64,000 nt of DNA from Nautilus pompilius (lineage: Eukaryota; Mollusca; Cephalopoda; Nautilida; Nautilidae): positions 1,846,501 through 1,910,500 of the forward strand of contig JACATO010000591.1 of assembly GCA_018389105.1 (NCBI GenBank), in the 5' to 3' direction. Under the pieces are notes generated by a model. That model was given only the letters and a program-made list of their open reading frames with translations, did no database searches and was not told the origin of the DNA. Positions 37,401-45,850 of this stretch are shown piece after piece. A program made the translations under genes and the position numbers. The first letter of the stretch is position 1. Each line of letters begins with the position of its first letter.

Positions 37401-39424
37401 GTTTCATTATTTTCTGTTGGTTAGAAAAGCTGACATCACACCAAAGGTTAATTATCAGGTTAAATCTTGCTTGATATTTTGATGCATTTCTATGGTTACT
37501 GTGGTTGATGCATAGCTGTATCAAGCAAAATTTTTGGTGTGACTTCCTTGACCAATGTAGAGAATAGTGAAGTCATTACCTGAAAGAGTTTTTTACCCGC
37601 TAACTGGAGAATGTCAGTTTTTCAGAGATTAACATATTATCTTGCTTTTGGTGGTTTTGACAACTCTTCAGTATAATTCAGGAAATTATCTTTATATCAT
37701 CATATATTTAGAAAACTGCAGGTTTTCAAGCAATAACATGAAGAAACTTAAAACAGTTCAGCTTCAGCGTGGTTCATATTTGTCTTGTTTACACCATAAT
37801 GTACATAATAAACATCATCATCACAGTGTAGCTATTTTATATATTTTGGTTTATGAGCTGCAGTATGAGTTGGTGGTATTTATTTACAGTTCTAGTGTTT
37901 GTGCAGTGGATCATCTGGATCAGCTTTAACATTGAGTTTTTAGAGAAAGTTCAGCATAGATTTACTATAATGTTTCTAGGTCTTAAGCATTTGGAATATT
38001 CCGAATGATAAATAACCATGAGTTTTGAGTGAACAGACAGACAAATTTTTCAGCTATCTGCGTTTACTATGAGTCAGAGTTTCAAATTAGCCAACAGGTT
38101 ACATATCAGAACAGATGCAGTTAGTAGTTAATCCCTTTAAGAAACACATTGGTTGACTTTTTCTCTAGGGTGCTTGGATAAACCTTGTCTCCTTGTAACT
38201 GCTAGACTACAGCACTGGAAGAGTGAGCTTTGTTCACTGGTCCGTGATGTTTTGTTATCCACAAGTGGCTGTGACTGCTGGAACTGTAGCCAGTATATCA
38301 TGCATTCTAACTTAATCCTTACTGATGCTTTCACACAGCTGCATTTGTCTGTCTGTCTGTGTGCGCATAGTAAAAAAATCACTTGTTCTGTTGTGTGTAG
38401 GTCAGCAGTAGACACTTGGATAAGCACCTAGAGGGATGAAAATAAGTAAAACACCACACCAAGTCACGGTTAATGTTCATGCTAAGTATTTATTTGCAAA
38501 TGAAACTCTGTATTTCCATTTTATTTATGATCTTTACCAAATGCTTAAATGAGTTTTCTGATTTTCAGTAATTAGGAAGCTACGGTAGAATATTTTATTC
38601 AGATTTGTCATAAACAGTCTGGTGAAGTTTTTCTTTGTTTACTGCTGTATAGTTGTATTTTTCAGTTTTAGTATTTCTTGTATTTATGTGAAATATTTTC
38701 AGAGATGCGAGACAAAACAAAGGCTCTATCTTAAAGGCATCTGTTGACTACATTCGAAAGCTGAAGAAAGACCAAGAAAAAATGAGATGTTTTGAAGAGA
38801 AACACAAACTGCTGGAAGTGTCAAACAGGAAAATGCTGCTTAGGATTCAAGTAAGAGCACACATTTTATACACTGATGAATTATCGTCAATCCACATCCC
38901 TTTAGTCCTTTGCATGTGCAAAACTTTGTTTTCTAAATACATTTGTCTGCAGCGACAACATGGTGTGCAGACCAATTCTGAAAGATTAGCAAGGGTGAGT
39001 CAAATGATATACTCACCCGTTTGAGGTGTTAGAATTTAACTACAAAAGTATAATTTAGCAGTGATTATTTTGCTCGCATTTTCACCCCCAACATTGCTGT
39101 TGTTTAAGTTTTTTTTTTTCCAGTTCAACTTTATTAACATAATTAAAAATATTCTTCATGTTTCAGCATCTGGAGTTGATAATGAAAGCTCATGGACTTT
39201 CTTCTGGACTACCAGAAAAAAGTATCTGTCTCTCAACCATGGTACAACCTGACTCAATCACAGCACCTTCAGATTCTTTGCTCGACCAGTCTAACAGCCT
39301 GACAACCAACTACAACCTAATGGATGTAATTATGGATGACTGTTCACCCGTCAGTGGGGATCCAATGATGTCTTCAGCACCAGTCAGTCCAACAATGGAT
39401 GATGATATTCCCGAGTCATTATGA
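4287..39424 (+). CDS. TFE/MITF: MITF/TFE-family bHLH-leucine-zipper transcription factor, complete, nine exons
   Basis: Exons: 4287-4429, 25460-25664, 31781-32017, 33059-33163, 35790-35958, 36683-36758, 38703-38850, 38953-38994, 39167-39424. All introns are GT-AG, phases agree, and the total is 1383 nt, giving 460 residues. Family members are nuclear-cytoplasmic shuttling factors that bind CACGTG/M-box sites and drive lysosome, autophagy, stress or pigment programmes; mTORC1 holds them in the cytosol. Visible in order: N-terminal FYELKS motif (exon 1); Rag-binding type motif [11 protein letters not shown] from about residue 63; conserved HPTKYHIQQ block at about 124; SP site at Ser181; activation-domain block DMISLES in exon 4; SSSCPA context at Ser251, matching the 14-3-3 site of TFEB; basic region [17 protein letters not shown] from about 276, then helix-loop-helix and zipper; acidic C-terminus. 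The vertebrate serine-rich C-terminal cluster is not present. Invertebrates usually have one such gene, so assignment to MITF, TFEB or TFE3 individually is not meaningful. Splicing is inferred without transcript data. Confidence 0.95.
4432..4473. repeat. GA/GT simple tract at start of TFE intron 1
   Basis: (GA)n followed by (GT)n directly after the exon 1 donor. Frames across it are not genes. Confidence 0.8.
4822..4899. repeat. Short palindromic element, copy 1
   Basis: 78 bp. The left arm GGGATGTTCAAACGAAGTCC pairs with the right arm GGGTTTCATTTGAACGTCCC; the centre is GTAGCATCGCCGTAATGGTA. Same architecture as the copy at 5029. Confidence 0.8.
5029..5099. repeat. Short palindromic element, copy 2
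   Basis: 71 bp with almost perfect arms: GACGTTCAAATGAAACCCGG on the left and GAGTTTCATTTGAACGTC on the right. The spacer contains GTGGTATCCAG. It would fold into a long hairpin. Confidence 0.85.
6625..6972. repeat. Imperfect inverted repeat, possible fold-back element
   Basis: TTCTGTCAAAGACAAGAA near 6644 is matched on the other strand by TTCTGTCAAAGCCAAGAA near 6950. The wider arms of about 55 bp (TTGATCA... and TGTTGTTCA.../TTTGTTCAAC) also agree in part. The interior of about 230 bp shows no gene. Target duplication not identified. Confidence 0.4.
8413..8432. repeat. (GT)n microsatellite
   Basis: Short GT run in TFE intron 1. Confidence 0.8.
12000..12948 (-). mobile_element. Degenerate Tc1-like remnant, internally deleted
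   Basis: Ends are related inverted repeats: TTAATAATTTGGTCACC near 12011 and, on the other strand, TTAATTTGGCTACC near 12937; TA dinucleotides flank. On the - strand the ORF at 12517-12251 contains [12 protein letters not shown] and TKHTK, like Tc1 MVWG...DPKHTSK. In another frame just downstream [19 protein letters not shown] matches the PxxPDLNPIEHLWxxL motif, which shows at least one frameshift. Much of the N-terminal half is missing or unreadable. Confidence 0.7.
13318..14546 (+). pseudogene. Possible Tigger/CENP-B-like transposase relic split by the retrocopy
   Basis: From ATG 13318 the frame reads [13 protein letters not shown], then [13 protein letters not shown], like the basic start of pogo/Tigger and jerky-type transposases (MSGKR...KKRKAITLE). 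The frame is then interrupted by the retrocopy at 13440-14210. Beyond it an 89-codon ORF (14277-14546) may be a further piece, but I cannot align it. Similarity is short. Confidence 0.35.
13440..14210 (-). mobile_element. Polyadenylated retrocopy with 11-bp target-site duplication
   Basis: ATGAAAAACTT occurs at 13429-13439 and again at 14211-14221. Between them is about 770 bp that starts with a T run (13438-13453) preceded on the - strand by AATAAA (13473-13468). This is a reverse-orientation cDNA insertion with poly(A) tail made by LINE machinery. GC content is higher than in the flanks, and no protein is recognised, so it may be a 3' UTR retrocopy or an unrecognised SINE-like unit. Confidence 0.8.
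14550..17984 (+). other. TFE intron 1, middle part
   Basis: Non-coding, AT-rich. The frame at 17086-17409 (107 codons) has no recognisable motif and no splice context, so it is not called as a gene. Confidence 0.6.
17985..18356 (+). repeat. tRNA-derived SINE, copy A (full length)
   Basis: The head has an A-box-like segment CTAGTAGTTAGATTATA and a B-box-like GAGGTTGACTCC. The body has TTGCATCTAAAAAATGAAGA, a second part GTCTTCTCAGATAT, then TCCTACACTATAAACAAA, and a (TTA)n tail near 18330. Copy B at 56518 shares head, body and tail order. Confidence 0.7.
18949..20506 (+). mobile_element. Tc1-like DNA transposon, nearly complete, IR/DR type
   Basis: 1558 bp flanked by TA on both sides (18947-18948 and 20507-20508). 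The outer inverted repeats start [AG/CA]GGTGCATCTCAAAAAAT and match for about 40 bp. Inner direct copies of the motif (TCTCAAAATATTAGAATATT near 19131, and its counterpart near 20316) make long IR/DR ends of about 200 bp, as in Sleeping Beauty type elements. It encodes one transposase reading frame, now broken. Confidence 0.93.
19235..20242 (+). pseudogene. Tc1 transposase, inactivated (nonsense and catalytic change)
   Basis: Reading frame of 335 codons from ATG 19235 to TGA 20240, the usual size for Tc1 transposases. An in-frame TGA at 20063-20065 cuts it after residue 276, at a place where the family has Trp (NLWG). N-terminal paired-like helix-turn-helix region (about 1-110), then the DD34E core: Asp149 (FSDESKF), Asp239 (QQDLAPAH), and position 274 in NPID, where Asp stands at the expected Glu with the correct 34-residue spacing. 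A G-run at about 19470 adds glycines. It therefore cannot encode a working enzyme as it stands. Confidence 0.93.
21775..22540 (-). mobile_element. Possible further Tc1-like remnant, heavily decayed
   Basis: The left edge reads TGCCATAATAATTTGAACACC, similar to the terminal repeat of the remnant at 12000. The stretch near 22000 (GTGTTCAGTGGGGTTCATAT) resembles reverse-strand Tc1 sequence. The right edge is not clear and no long frame survives. Confidence 0.35.
22831..22976. repeat. GC-rich array of six short hairpins, several with TTCG loops
   Basis: Consecutive perfect or wobble-paired palindromes: GAAGCC-TC-GGCTTC (22835-22848), CTGGTCGC-TTCG-GCGGCCAG (22881-22900), GAGGTGC-TTCG-GTGCCTC (22907-22924), GGCCT-TTT-AGGCC (22930-22942), GGAGC-TT-GCTCC (22950-22961), GGC-TTCG-GCC (22966-22975). 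The surrounding intron is AT-rich. A weak 68-codon frame runs through it (22797-23003) but resembles nothing I know. Confidence 0.65.
23085..23270 (+). repeat. SINE body fragment, copy C
   Basis: Contains TTTCCTCCTGTATCTAAAAA, then TGGTTCTAGCAAGGACTTTA, the same body block as copies A, D and E; the head is replaced by GC-rich and CA-repeat sequence. Confidence 0.5.
23271..25459 (+). other. TFE intron 1, last part, with possible conserved non-coding block
   Basis: 23400-24010 is less biased in composition and rich in TAATTA/ATTAAT-type homeodomain motifs (for example TAATTAATAAG near 23744), as often seen in enhancers. The 111-codon frame at 24051-24386 is hydrophobic and unrecognised. No gene supported. 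Confidence 0.35.
25460..25664 (+). CDS. TFE/MITF: TFE exon 2 (Rag-binding N-terminal segment)
   Basis: Acceptor TTGTTTTAG, donor GTAAAC, 69 residues completed in frame. It contains [17 protein letters not shown], which corresponds to the vertebrate exon carrying the (S)xxLRxQLMREQ motif by which MITF/TFEB bind RagC/RagA on lysosomes. It ends with LPVKILQ, comparable to VPMEVLK before the next conserved exon. An internal ATG (SMTNRTS) corresponds to the start of TFEB-type isoforms and could serve as an alternative start. Confidence 0.93.
26548..27200. mobile_element. Non-autonomous hAT element with perfect 8-bp target duplication
   Basis: 653 bp with terminal inverted repeats CAGTGGTGGG...CCACCACTG, each followed by a GGTT.../AACCGGTT-containing subterminal part. 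The flanks are exact copies of CTCAAAGT (26540-26547 and 27201-27208), the 8-bp duplication that defines hAT insertions. No transposase frame. It lies in TFE intron 2. The termini resemble hAT families that I recall as widespread in animals (OposCharlie type), which needs a search. Confidence 0.92.
27209..29052 (+). other. TFE intron 2 upstream of the alternative exon
   Basis: Mostly AT-rich. From about 28440 to 29040 the composition becomes more balanced with fewer simple tracts, compatible with a regulatory region or an alternative promoter for the exon at 29053. No ORF or repeat recognised there. Confidence 0.3.
29053..29215 (+). CDS. TFE/MITF: Candidate alternative TFE exon, phase-equivalent to exon 2
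   Basis: Pyrimidine tract and acceptor TTTCCCCTGTGCAG, 163 nt open in one frame, then donor GTAGGT. The entry phase (one base, C) and exit phase (0) are the same as those of exon 2, so exon 1 can splice to it (AG+C = Ser) and it can splice to exon 3 in frame. It also holds two adjacent ATG codons (29084 and 29087), so it could be an alternative first exon. The peptide is rich in Tyr, Ser, Gln and aromatic residues ([18 protein letters not shown], then [15 protein letters not shown]) and lacks the Rag-binding motif. In vertebrates the MITF-M first exon sits at the same place, directly before the PTKYHIQQ exon. Coding status is inferred from the open frame and signals. Confidence 0.6.
29216..31780 (+). 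other. TFE intron between alternative exon and exon 3
   Basis: AT-rich, no gene seen; SINE body fragment D at about 31185-31350. Confidence 0.6.
31185..31350 (+). repeat. SINE body fragment, copy D
   Basis: TTTTCTCCCACATCTAAAAA, then AGGTTTTAGTAGGGACTTTC matches the shared SINE body. It lies in TFE intron 2. Confidence 0.45.
31781..32017 (+). CDS. TFE/MITF: TFE exon 3 (PTKYHIQQ block, SP site)
   Basis: Acceptor TTTCCATTACAG, donor GTAGGA, exactly 79 codons. It begins [20 protein letters not shown], the strongly conserved block that opens vertebrate MITF exon 2. The later Pro/Gly-rich part contains [10 protein letters not shown]. This aligns with PNSPMAML, the ERK/mTOR phosphosite region (TFEB Ser142), and keeps the Ser-Pro pair (Ser181 here). 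Confidence 0.95.
33059..33163 (+). CDS. TFE/MITF: TFE exon 4 (acidic activation segment)
   Basis: Acceptor CTTCCTTCAAG, donor GTAAGT, exactly 35 codons. The peptide starts [16 protein letters not shown] and aligns with the IDDVIDDIISLES core of the MITF/TFE activation domain, the segment that recruits p300/CBP in vertebrates. It is followed by an acidic stretch ([11 protein letters not shown]). Confidence 0.93.
35565..35670 (+). repeat. SINE body fragment, copy E
   Basis: ACCAGCCAACCCCGTGGATG, then AAAAATGAAGAGTTCTAGCA and GGGACTTTCGCTCC. This is the best-preserved copy of the body block. It lies in TFE intron 4. Confidence 0.5.
35790..35958 (+). CDS. TFE/MITF: TFE exon 5 (14-3-3 site context and start of basic region)
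   Basis: Acceptor TTTCCCTTCAG, donor GTAGGT, 56 codons plus one base. [12 protein letters not shown] matches the SSSCPA context around TFEB Ser211/MITF Ser173, the mTORC1-dependent 14-3-3 site. It closes with [12 protein letters not shown], the first half of the DNA-binding basic region, identical to vertebrate TFEB over this stretch as I recall it. Confidence 0.95.
36683..36758 (+). CDS. TFE/MITF: TFE exon 6 (basic region and helix 1)
   Basis: Acceptor TCTCTCTTTCAG, donor GTAAGT, 76 nt. The split codon gives Ile, then [20 protein letters not shown]. The Glu and Arg residues are those that read CACGTG. The sequence is almost invariant across the family. Confidence 0.97.
38703..38850 (+). CDS. 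TFE/MITF: TFE exon 7 (loop, helix 2 and first zipper heptads)
   Basis: Acceptor AAATATTTTCAG, donor GTAAGA, 148 nt. It encodes [20 protein letters not shown], the loop and helix 2, then the first part of the leucine zipper, ending [14 protein letters not shown]. Vertebrate proteins continue at this point directly with ELE(M/L)QA..HGL, which is encoded here by exon 9, not exon 8. Confidence 0.96.
38953..38994 (+). CDS. TFE/MITF: TFE exon 8, 42-nt microexon, probably a cassette
   Basis: Acceptor ATTTGTCTGCAG and donor GTGAGT frame exactly 14 codons ([14 protein letters not shown]) with phase 0 at both ends, only 102 nt after exon 7. Including it lengthens the zipper by 14 residues, two heptads, between LLRIQ and HLEL. 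Skipping it restores the vertebrate-like order [16 protein letters not shown]. Alternative use is inferred from this alignment; the exon itself is supported by both splice sites. Confidence 0.7.
39167..39424 (+). CDS. TFE/MITF: TFE exon 9 (end of zipper, C-terminal region, stop)
   Basis: Acceptor TTCATGTTTCAG, 85 codons and TGA at 39422. [18 protein letters not shown] aligns with ELEMQARVHGLP, the end of the zipper. [20 protein letters not shown] resembles the LEDILMDD...DPLLSSVSP C-terminal activation motif of vertebrates. The chain ends in acidic DDDIPESL, without the SSRRSS(F/M)SMEE cluster of vertebrate proteins. Confidence 0.93.
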   Translation, partial: HLELIMKAHGLSSGLPEKSICLSTMVQPDSITAPSDSLLDQSNSLTTNYNLMDVIMDDCSPVSGDPMMSSAPVSPTMDDDIPESL

Positions 39425-40153
39425 ATACTGAAATAAGCAGTTCTTCAAAACATTCTAGATTTGTAAATTTTGGGGGTCAGTGGTACATTTGCAGTTGGTT
39501 CTACATAGTTTTTATTTTTTTATTATTTACTGCATTACTCTCGTTTGTTTGTTTTTTAAAGGAACAAAGAATACAGGAAAGAAAGGGTTTTGTTCTGGTT
39601 ATTATTGCCATCTTAGTTATTTCCTTCTAGATGTATATCACTGCAACAACAGACAGACAGACTGAATTTTTATTTGCCATCTTTTGTTATTTTACATATA
39701 TACACAGCATAATGTTTCTTTTGTTTGCTTATGTACCAAAAAGAAAGATATATAATGCTCTTTGGGGTGATAACTTGGCTTTAGCTGAGTTAAGCAGAGA
39801 GAGAGTGAGACCAGCTTTGGTAGCAGACAGTGGCTGGTTGGGCAGGGAGAAGCTGTTATCTACAGTTTTATGACTTTGGTGCTTTTATTTGAGGAATTAA
39901 CTTTAGAGTGTTAGTTGGGCGCAGTTTTTTGCCTTTCTCTCAGGAAGTCTCAAAAGCTTGTTTGTAGATGACAGAGTTGACAGGTAAATAGTAAAAACTA
40001 GTACCTAATTTTATATATAAATATATATTTCATATAAATTGTCATGTTTCTGATCAGCATGAAAACTTTAAAACAAAAGGTCAATTAGAAAGAGGTGATT
40101 AAATACCAAATTTCAGATGTTTTTTTGGCTATGTTACCTTAAACTATAAGTTG

Positions 40154-40217
40154 GAGATGTTCAGATGAAACCGGCTGAAATAGCACCACCATCTGTCATG
40201 TTTAATTTGAACATCTC
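40154..40217. repeat. Short palindromic element, copy 3
   Basis: 64 bp. Left arm GAGATGTTCAGATGAAACCG, then GCTGAAATAGCACCACCAT; right arm AATTTGAACATCTC, partly eroded. It lies in the TFE 3' UTR. Confidence 0.75.
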
Positions 40218-42044
40218 TAGTAATATAAACTCTGTACATTTAAAATCTGCTTTGTTATTATAGTAATAGCTATGCTGGTAAATTATTAACAGCAATTTAA
40301 TTTAATCTTTTCTTTTTACACCTTTATGCTAATTTGATAGGCCTTAGAATAAAGGCTGACAAATTCTTGTAGAGTATATGTATTGTTTACTGTTTAAAAC
40401 CTTGTTCACCTATCCTGTCTGAAGTGACAGGCACATCCTGTTCATTTGTCTTGTACCTTGGGGGCCTTACAGAGCCACATAAATGTACAGTGCATTTTTT
40501 CACAAATCTGGGACTTTTAAAGTTTTTATCTCAGTTTTTCTAAACACAACAACAAATGTTTACCATATTCTAAACAGTCCAAGTTTTTAGCTCATCTAAT
40601 CGTATTTCTTCAGCACACAGGATTCATCACTATCTTCATTGTTAATGGCAACAAACAAATGCTTGTTTAGAAAGTCCATGAAAATGAATACTATTGTTTT
40701 GGGGTTTTTTATTATGATTCATCAAAACACCGCTTTAATAAAAGCTTTAAAGAAATTTTACTTTAAAAGAAAATTTTTGCAGTTTCATTTGAGTAAAACA
40801 ATGGATGATATAAAATTAATGGTCTGGTTATTTCCAAAGCAGAAATTTTTCTTTCTTTTTATCTATTTTAAATCTTGGATATCTGCGTAGCAGTTTTTGT
40901 TGTTGTTGTTGTTTAAATTCCTGAACAAAAAGATTGCTTATTATCAAAACAGAAATTTATCACCCTGTGGTCAGAGTTTAAAATTATAGAGGGTTCTTCT
41001 GTATAGACGAACTGGAGAGAAAGTTGATTTGTCAGTCCTATTTCTGCGATGGCAGCATATAGTAGCCTAGTAATTATTCTTAGGGGCTGTCGTTGTTGAA
41101 AAAAAAATGTAGCCTAATACGATGTTCATGTAGAAAAGACATTTTTCAATATGAGTGCTGATAACCTGCACACTGAAGTTGTTTTGTGTAGAGAATAGCA
41201 GTAGTAAAACCTGCTCAAACTCTAGCTGTGCACTTAAAGTGTTAATGACTTAATTCATTAGAGCACGGGACTCAACGAGATATCATATAAACGATGCATA
41301 TGCACAGAACTTTGTTGTTTTTATTAGATATATGTAAGATAAACATTGTAACAAGGACAGAATAAGCTAAATGCACACTTTTCCTGTAATTTTGATTTTT
41401 GTATATATTAATGGCAAAAAAAAAGAGAAACTTACCGTTATTGTACAGTGTGTGTGTTTTTTTACTTGTGCCAGATAAATCATTATATGCAAAACAGATA
41501 TAAGCTGCAGCATACTAAACCTAACTGCCTGGAGATAACTAGTTTGTAAATAGTGTACAGTTCTATTAGATAGCTTTTTTTGTTTCAGTGATCCCTTGAT
41601 TGTATTTTTAAAAATTTTGTACCACCGATTCACTAACTTTATATTCCACTTCTATAGCACAGATGTTTTACTCTATCAGAAGACCACAATGTAGCTTTAA
41701 GTGCGATATATATCCAACAACCTGTACTGCCGTTTTACGTTAAAGTAATTACATAATACTGTAATGAGTTAAAACGGTAAACATTCACAGGTCACACAAC
41801 CCATTTAACAACTTAGAACTAGTCCAATGATTATAAGAAAAAACTGTCAGGTGTTTTTGTAGTGAGTGGAGGGTCATATTTTGAGTATGTTGTAGGTGTT
41901 TTTCCAATTTTGTGAAGGCTACAGACCTGTAAGAGATACCATGCTCCTAAAATTCAGATACTGAACTACACTAAGAAAAACTGTCTAAATTCATTCACTG
42001 AATGTACTGTGCTGCAGAGTGTTGGTTCTATTGTGTACCATAAA

Positions 42045-42050
42045 AATAAA
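42045..42050 (+). terminator. Candidate polyadenylation signal of TFE
   Basis: AATAAA on the + strand, followed within 30 nt by a T/GT-rich element typical of cleavage regions. A second AATAAA at 42677-42682 is an equally possible distal signal. Confidence 0.35.
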
Positions 42051-42700
42051 TTTCTGGTGGTTTTTCTGTTGTACTTTTGACTAACAGTTACCAATCAAAG
42101 TTGGTCTGCCTTTACTCTTACAGAGTGGCAAAAAGACTGCCTGCCTTTAAGCAACGTTTACATGACAGCCATCTAAAGACTGCTCTTTTTTGTTCTTTAT
42201 GGCATTCACAGAAGATGTCCAGCACAAAGAACATCAACTACCCAAGTCCAGTTTCAATCAAGGGTTCACTGCAGTAATCTCTCTTGATACTTTTGAATAT
42301 ATTGGGCCAGACATAAGGCAAGGCGAACTTTTTAAGATATTAACAGTCCGTAACACTTATTTGTTCTTGCTTTCAACCTGCTGCTCCTGGAAATTGTCAG
42401 AAACAAATTATCCTGTTTTGACGTCATGCTGTGCATGCGCCATAAGGCTGTGATTTGGATATACATGTACATATTGTTCGACAAATGGGTTCCAATGAAA
42501 ACCGCAGGGCTGTAGGAGATAACTCACATCATGTTAAGTGAGTTGTCTGTCCTACTTAAAGAAACTCTTGCTGTGCTACCCAGGTGGAACAGAGACATGG
42601 GGGAAAGATTGGTCATGACCAGTATACTGTATGGTAAAAGTGCCTTGGAAAACCAGCTAATGGCTGTAACGTTGTAAATAAAGAAATTCTTAAAGAAGTA

Positions 42701-45700
42701 AGTCTTGTCTCTCTTAGATCTAGATTCGCTGTGGTGAGATGTAGTACAGCGGATAATAATGGAAATTGTAGGTGAAGGAGTAAGTTTACTATAGTTAACT
42801 TTGATGATAATCAGTATAAAAAATTGTTATTGGGTAAAGTAACGGGAAGGTAAACAGTTTTCTAACCACAAATTTTCATTGGAATTAAAATCTTGATTTA
42901 CTGGTCTTTCTGCTCTACCCCCACTTTTTTTTTTTTTGTTTTACAATGCTGCTGGCTCTTACACATTTGGAATACAAAATGTTTTTTAAATTTTGCATCT
43001 GCCAGCTTTTAAATCTTAGATTTTAAGAAACCTAACATTTTCAAAATAATTAGAGATTTTGCGTGTGCAAGGACAGTTTTTGTTTATCTATCTACACTTA
43101 CTGGGGATCATAATTATAAATAAGCTAATAGTTGGATGACAGAGAATACTCTCTTTCTAGTAATAATTATTAATGAGAGGGATAAATTACCAGCGAGTGT
43201 ATCTACTACTGATAACATTAATTCAGGAGTCGTTTCTCTTACCTGAAGGGTTCCTGCCTCTTGGTTACAACCCCAAATAAACGTGAGCAGCATTTTTTTA
43301 AAAATATTTCTTTGGAACTTTAATCTGGCAGATTAACTTGTAAAAATAGTTCTTTAAGGTGTCTGTCTGTGACTTCCTAGCAGGTGTTTGCACATTGGTG
43401 CTAGACTGGTCCAGGATTCTCAAGAGACTGCAATGGTAACAGTAACATCACAGGTTCTTTTCATGCATTCAGGGTGCTAGGAATATGAAAATTAACTGAG
43501 TTGTGTGTGTGTGTGTGTGGAGATTTGGCCGGCCATGATGTCTTGTCACAGAGAGTTAATTTTCGTGCTTTTTCCCCCTGTGAAGCTGACAAGTGGAACT
43601 TATTTTGCTGTTTTGTCAAATCATCTTAAACTCTGCTAAATTATTGCTTCCCTTAACTAAAAGAAATGAAAAACAACAAAGAGAGTTTCCATCTTTTGTT
43701 TTCATTACTTGTATGTTTACTAACAAATGGACTGACTACTAACTGTATAAGGACTAATTTCTAAAAATATATAAGTGAACAAGACCTATGGGTAGAGTAT
43801 AAAACATACTTTTAGGGAAGATAAAATTAAAATATGTTGAATGGACCACTTTCACATTAACTCCTTAAAGTATTTTATTGTGGCTGCCAGATTCCAGAGG
43901 TTTTGGTGAGGGGAGATATTTTCATAAAAATTCCATGGCAGCATAAAGGTTCTTTAGATTAACAATATGGAAGCAATGTTCTAGATTATCATAGCAGTGT
44001 TGCTCACAGGGGAGGTGTGGATGTACCTCTAATTACCATGCGAACTAGGTCTTAATGATACCTGATATATTTGCTAGAGGCACCCATCCCCTCGAACTCT
44101 ACCTGCTTGACTCCTAAGAAAAGGATTGGCTACCTTCATGGGTGTTTCCTATAACCATAGCAAGAGAATTTTGGCCAGCATATCTAAATTCAGCATGTAT
44201 TATCCTCATGCTATTACCCCCTCTGGCTTCTAGGACTATAATTATGCCGCACCTTTGTAAAATACTTCTACTGTTACTTTTTGTCAACATCTTTCACACT
44301 GGTTGATCTGCCCCCTTTTTCACAAATTCTGCTTTTTGTTACTTTGACCCCTATCTGGTCGGAAGGACATCAGATCATAATAGGTCAGTACGGACAACCT
44401 CTTGAAGAAGCTTTACTCTCACATTGCTTAGCACCTAACTTCACTGTCTTTTTCTAAAGAAGAAAAATAAAATTCTTGAAGAATATTATACGCAATATCT
44501 CTGCACTATATACAAATTTTGTAAATTATGAATTGACACTTTCAGAAGCTATGGATGATGTAGATAATGCCAATTTTTGTCAAGATTTTAATTTTCAATT
44601 AAAACAAATCAGGTGACAAGAATTTAAGTCCTACAAAATTAATAGCATAAAAGGAAATCAATTCTAAACATCTCCAGTGTGTACAAGTGTAAAAAATGGT
44701 TTAACTGATTGGGATGTAATTTGCAATCATTTTTGTATTTTAGAGTAAGATAGCCTAAGGGAAAATAAATTATTAAATGTGTTGAAATGTATAATTTATA
44801 TGTATTTAATAATCTGAATGTGTCAAATATTGAGACTGACATTTAAACAAACTGATTAACATTTTTCATAAATTACTGTGCATTGTTTTGCCAGACGAAG
44901 TCTCCAACAATCGTGTGTAAAACTTGATTGGTTTTAAATGATGGGTGATGCTAGAGAAAAACAAGTGAAATGCTGCTGTCAGTGCTGAGATTTTACATCA
45001 TGTGGATGGAAAGTAAACCCTGGCCATCCTGACAGATGTAAATCGAATTATTAGCTACTTGTGCACTAGATGACTGCTCTGTTTAGGATGGAGATCATTT
45101 TCGTTACCTGTCCATTATTCAGCTGATCATTAAAAGGAACTCCACAGGTAATGAACTTAAAAAGGGTGTCAACATCATAGTCTCTGTTGAGCAGAATACA
45201 GGATCCGTTTCTAGCTCAATGTGTTAAAGAAATTTTCTCTTCCCACCTGACAATATTTTTCAATTCTGGGATCCCAACTCTACACTGATGAGTTGTTAAG
45301 TCACTTTTGCCTTGTATTTTTTACAAATACTTTGCTCCCATTATAGAGAGAATTTGCTGTTCAGTTGACAACGAACTTGTAATCTCTAATGATATTATAG
45401 CTCAATTGTCACCTGTTACTTTATAGTTGTGTGGTATATTTGATCGATAAGGGAGTTAACTGTTGTAGTCTTCAGTAAGCTTGGTTCACACATCTTAATT
45501 TTATAATTTTACCTATGAGCCGACTTCTGAAACGGTTGAGAGACCTACAAAAGAACAATGAAGAAAGGAATGTTACAATGGTAATGGTTCAAAAAGCTTT
45601 TGGATGTGGCCCAGAGAAATTCTGATACAACAGATTTAGCAGCCAAGAATTGGGCATAGATTTCTGTTACTACAGAGGCTCAAGTGATTTTGAAGAGCAG

Positions 45701-45850
45701 GGGGAAAATAGTCTGCCAGGCAGGTTTTTCCGTACCGTTTTGGTTAGCTTATTGACTGACCGCCCTGTATAATAAATACGGACATAAAGTTTGTCTTTGT
45801 ATTATTATTTGGAGATATCGAAACCGCTAGATTAAAGAAGGATCACATTA
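42701..45850. other. Intergenic, nothing recognised
   Basis: AT-rich, only frames below 70 codons, one (GT)n run at 43502. Confidence 0.6.
43502..43520. repeat. (GT)n microsatellite
   Basis: Short GT run in the TFE-ATP5F1C intergenic stretch. Confidence 0.8.

Larger units (their letters stand above)
39425..42700 (+). other. Probable 3' UTR of TFE
   Basis: No gene is recognised after the stop codon. AATAAA occurs at 42045-42050, followed by a GT/T-rich stretch, and again at 42677-42682, so the UTR may be 2.6 or 3.3 kb long. It includes a copy of the short palindromic element at 40154-40217. The end point is uncertain. Confidence 0.4.
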
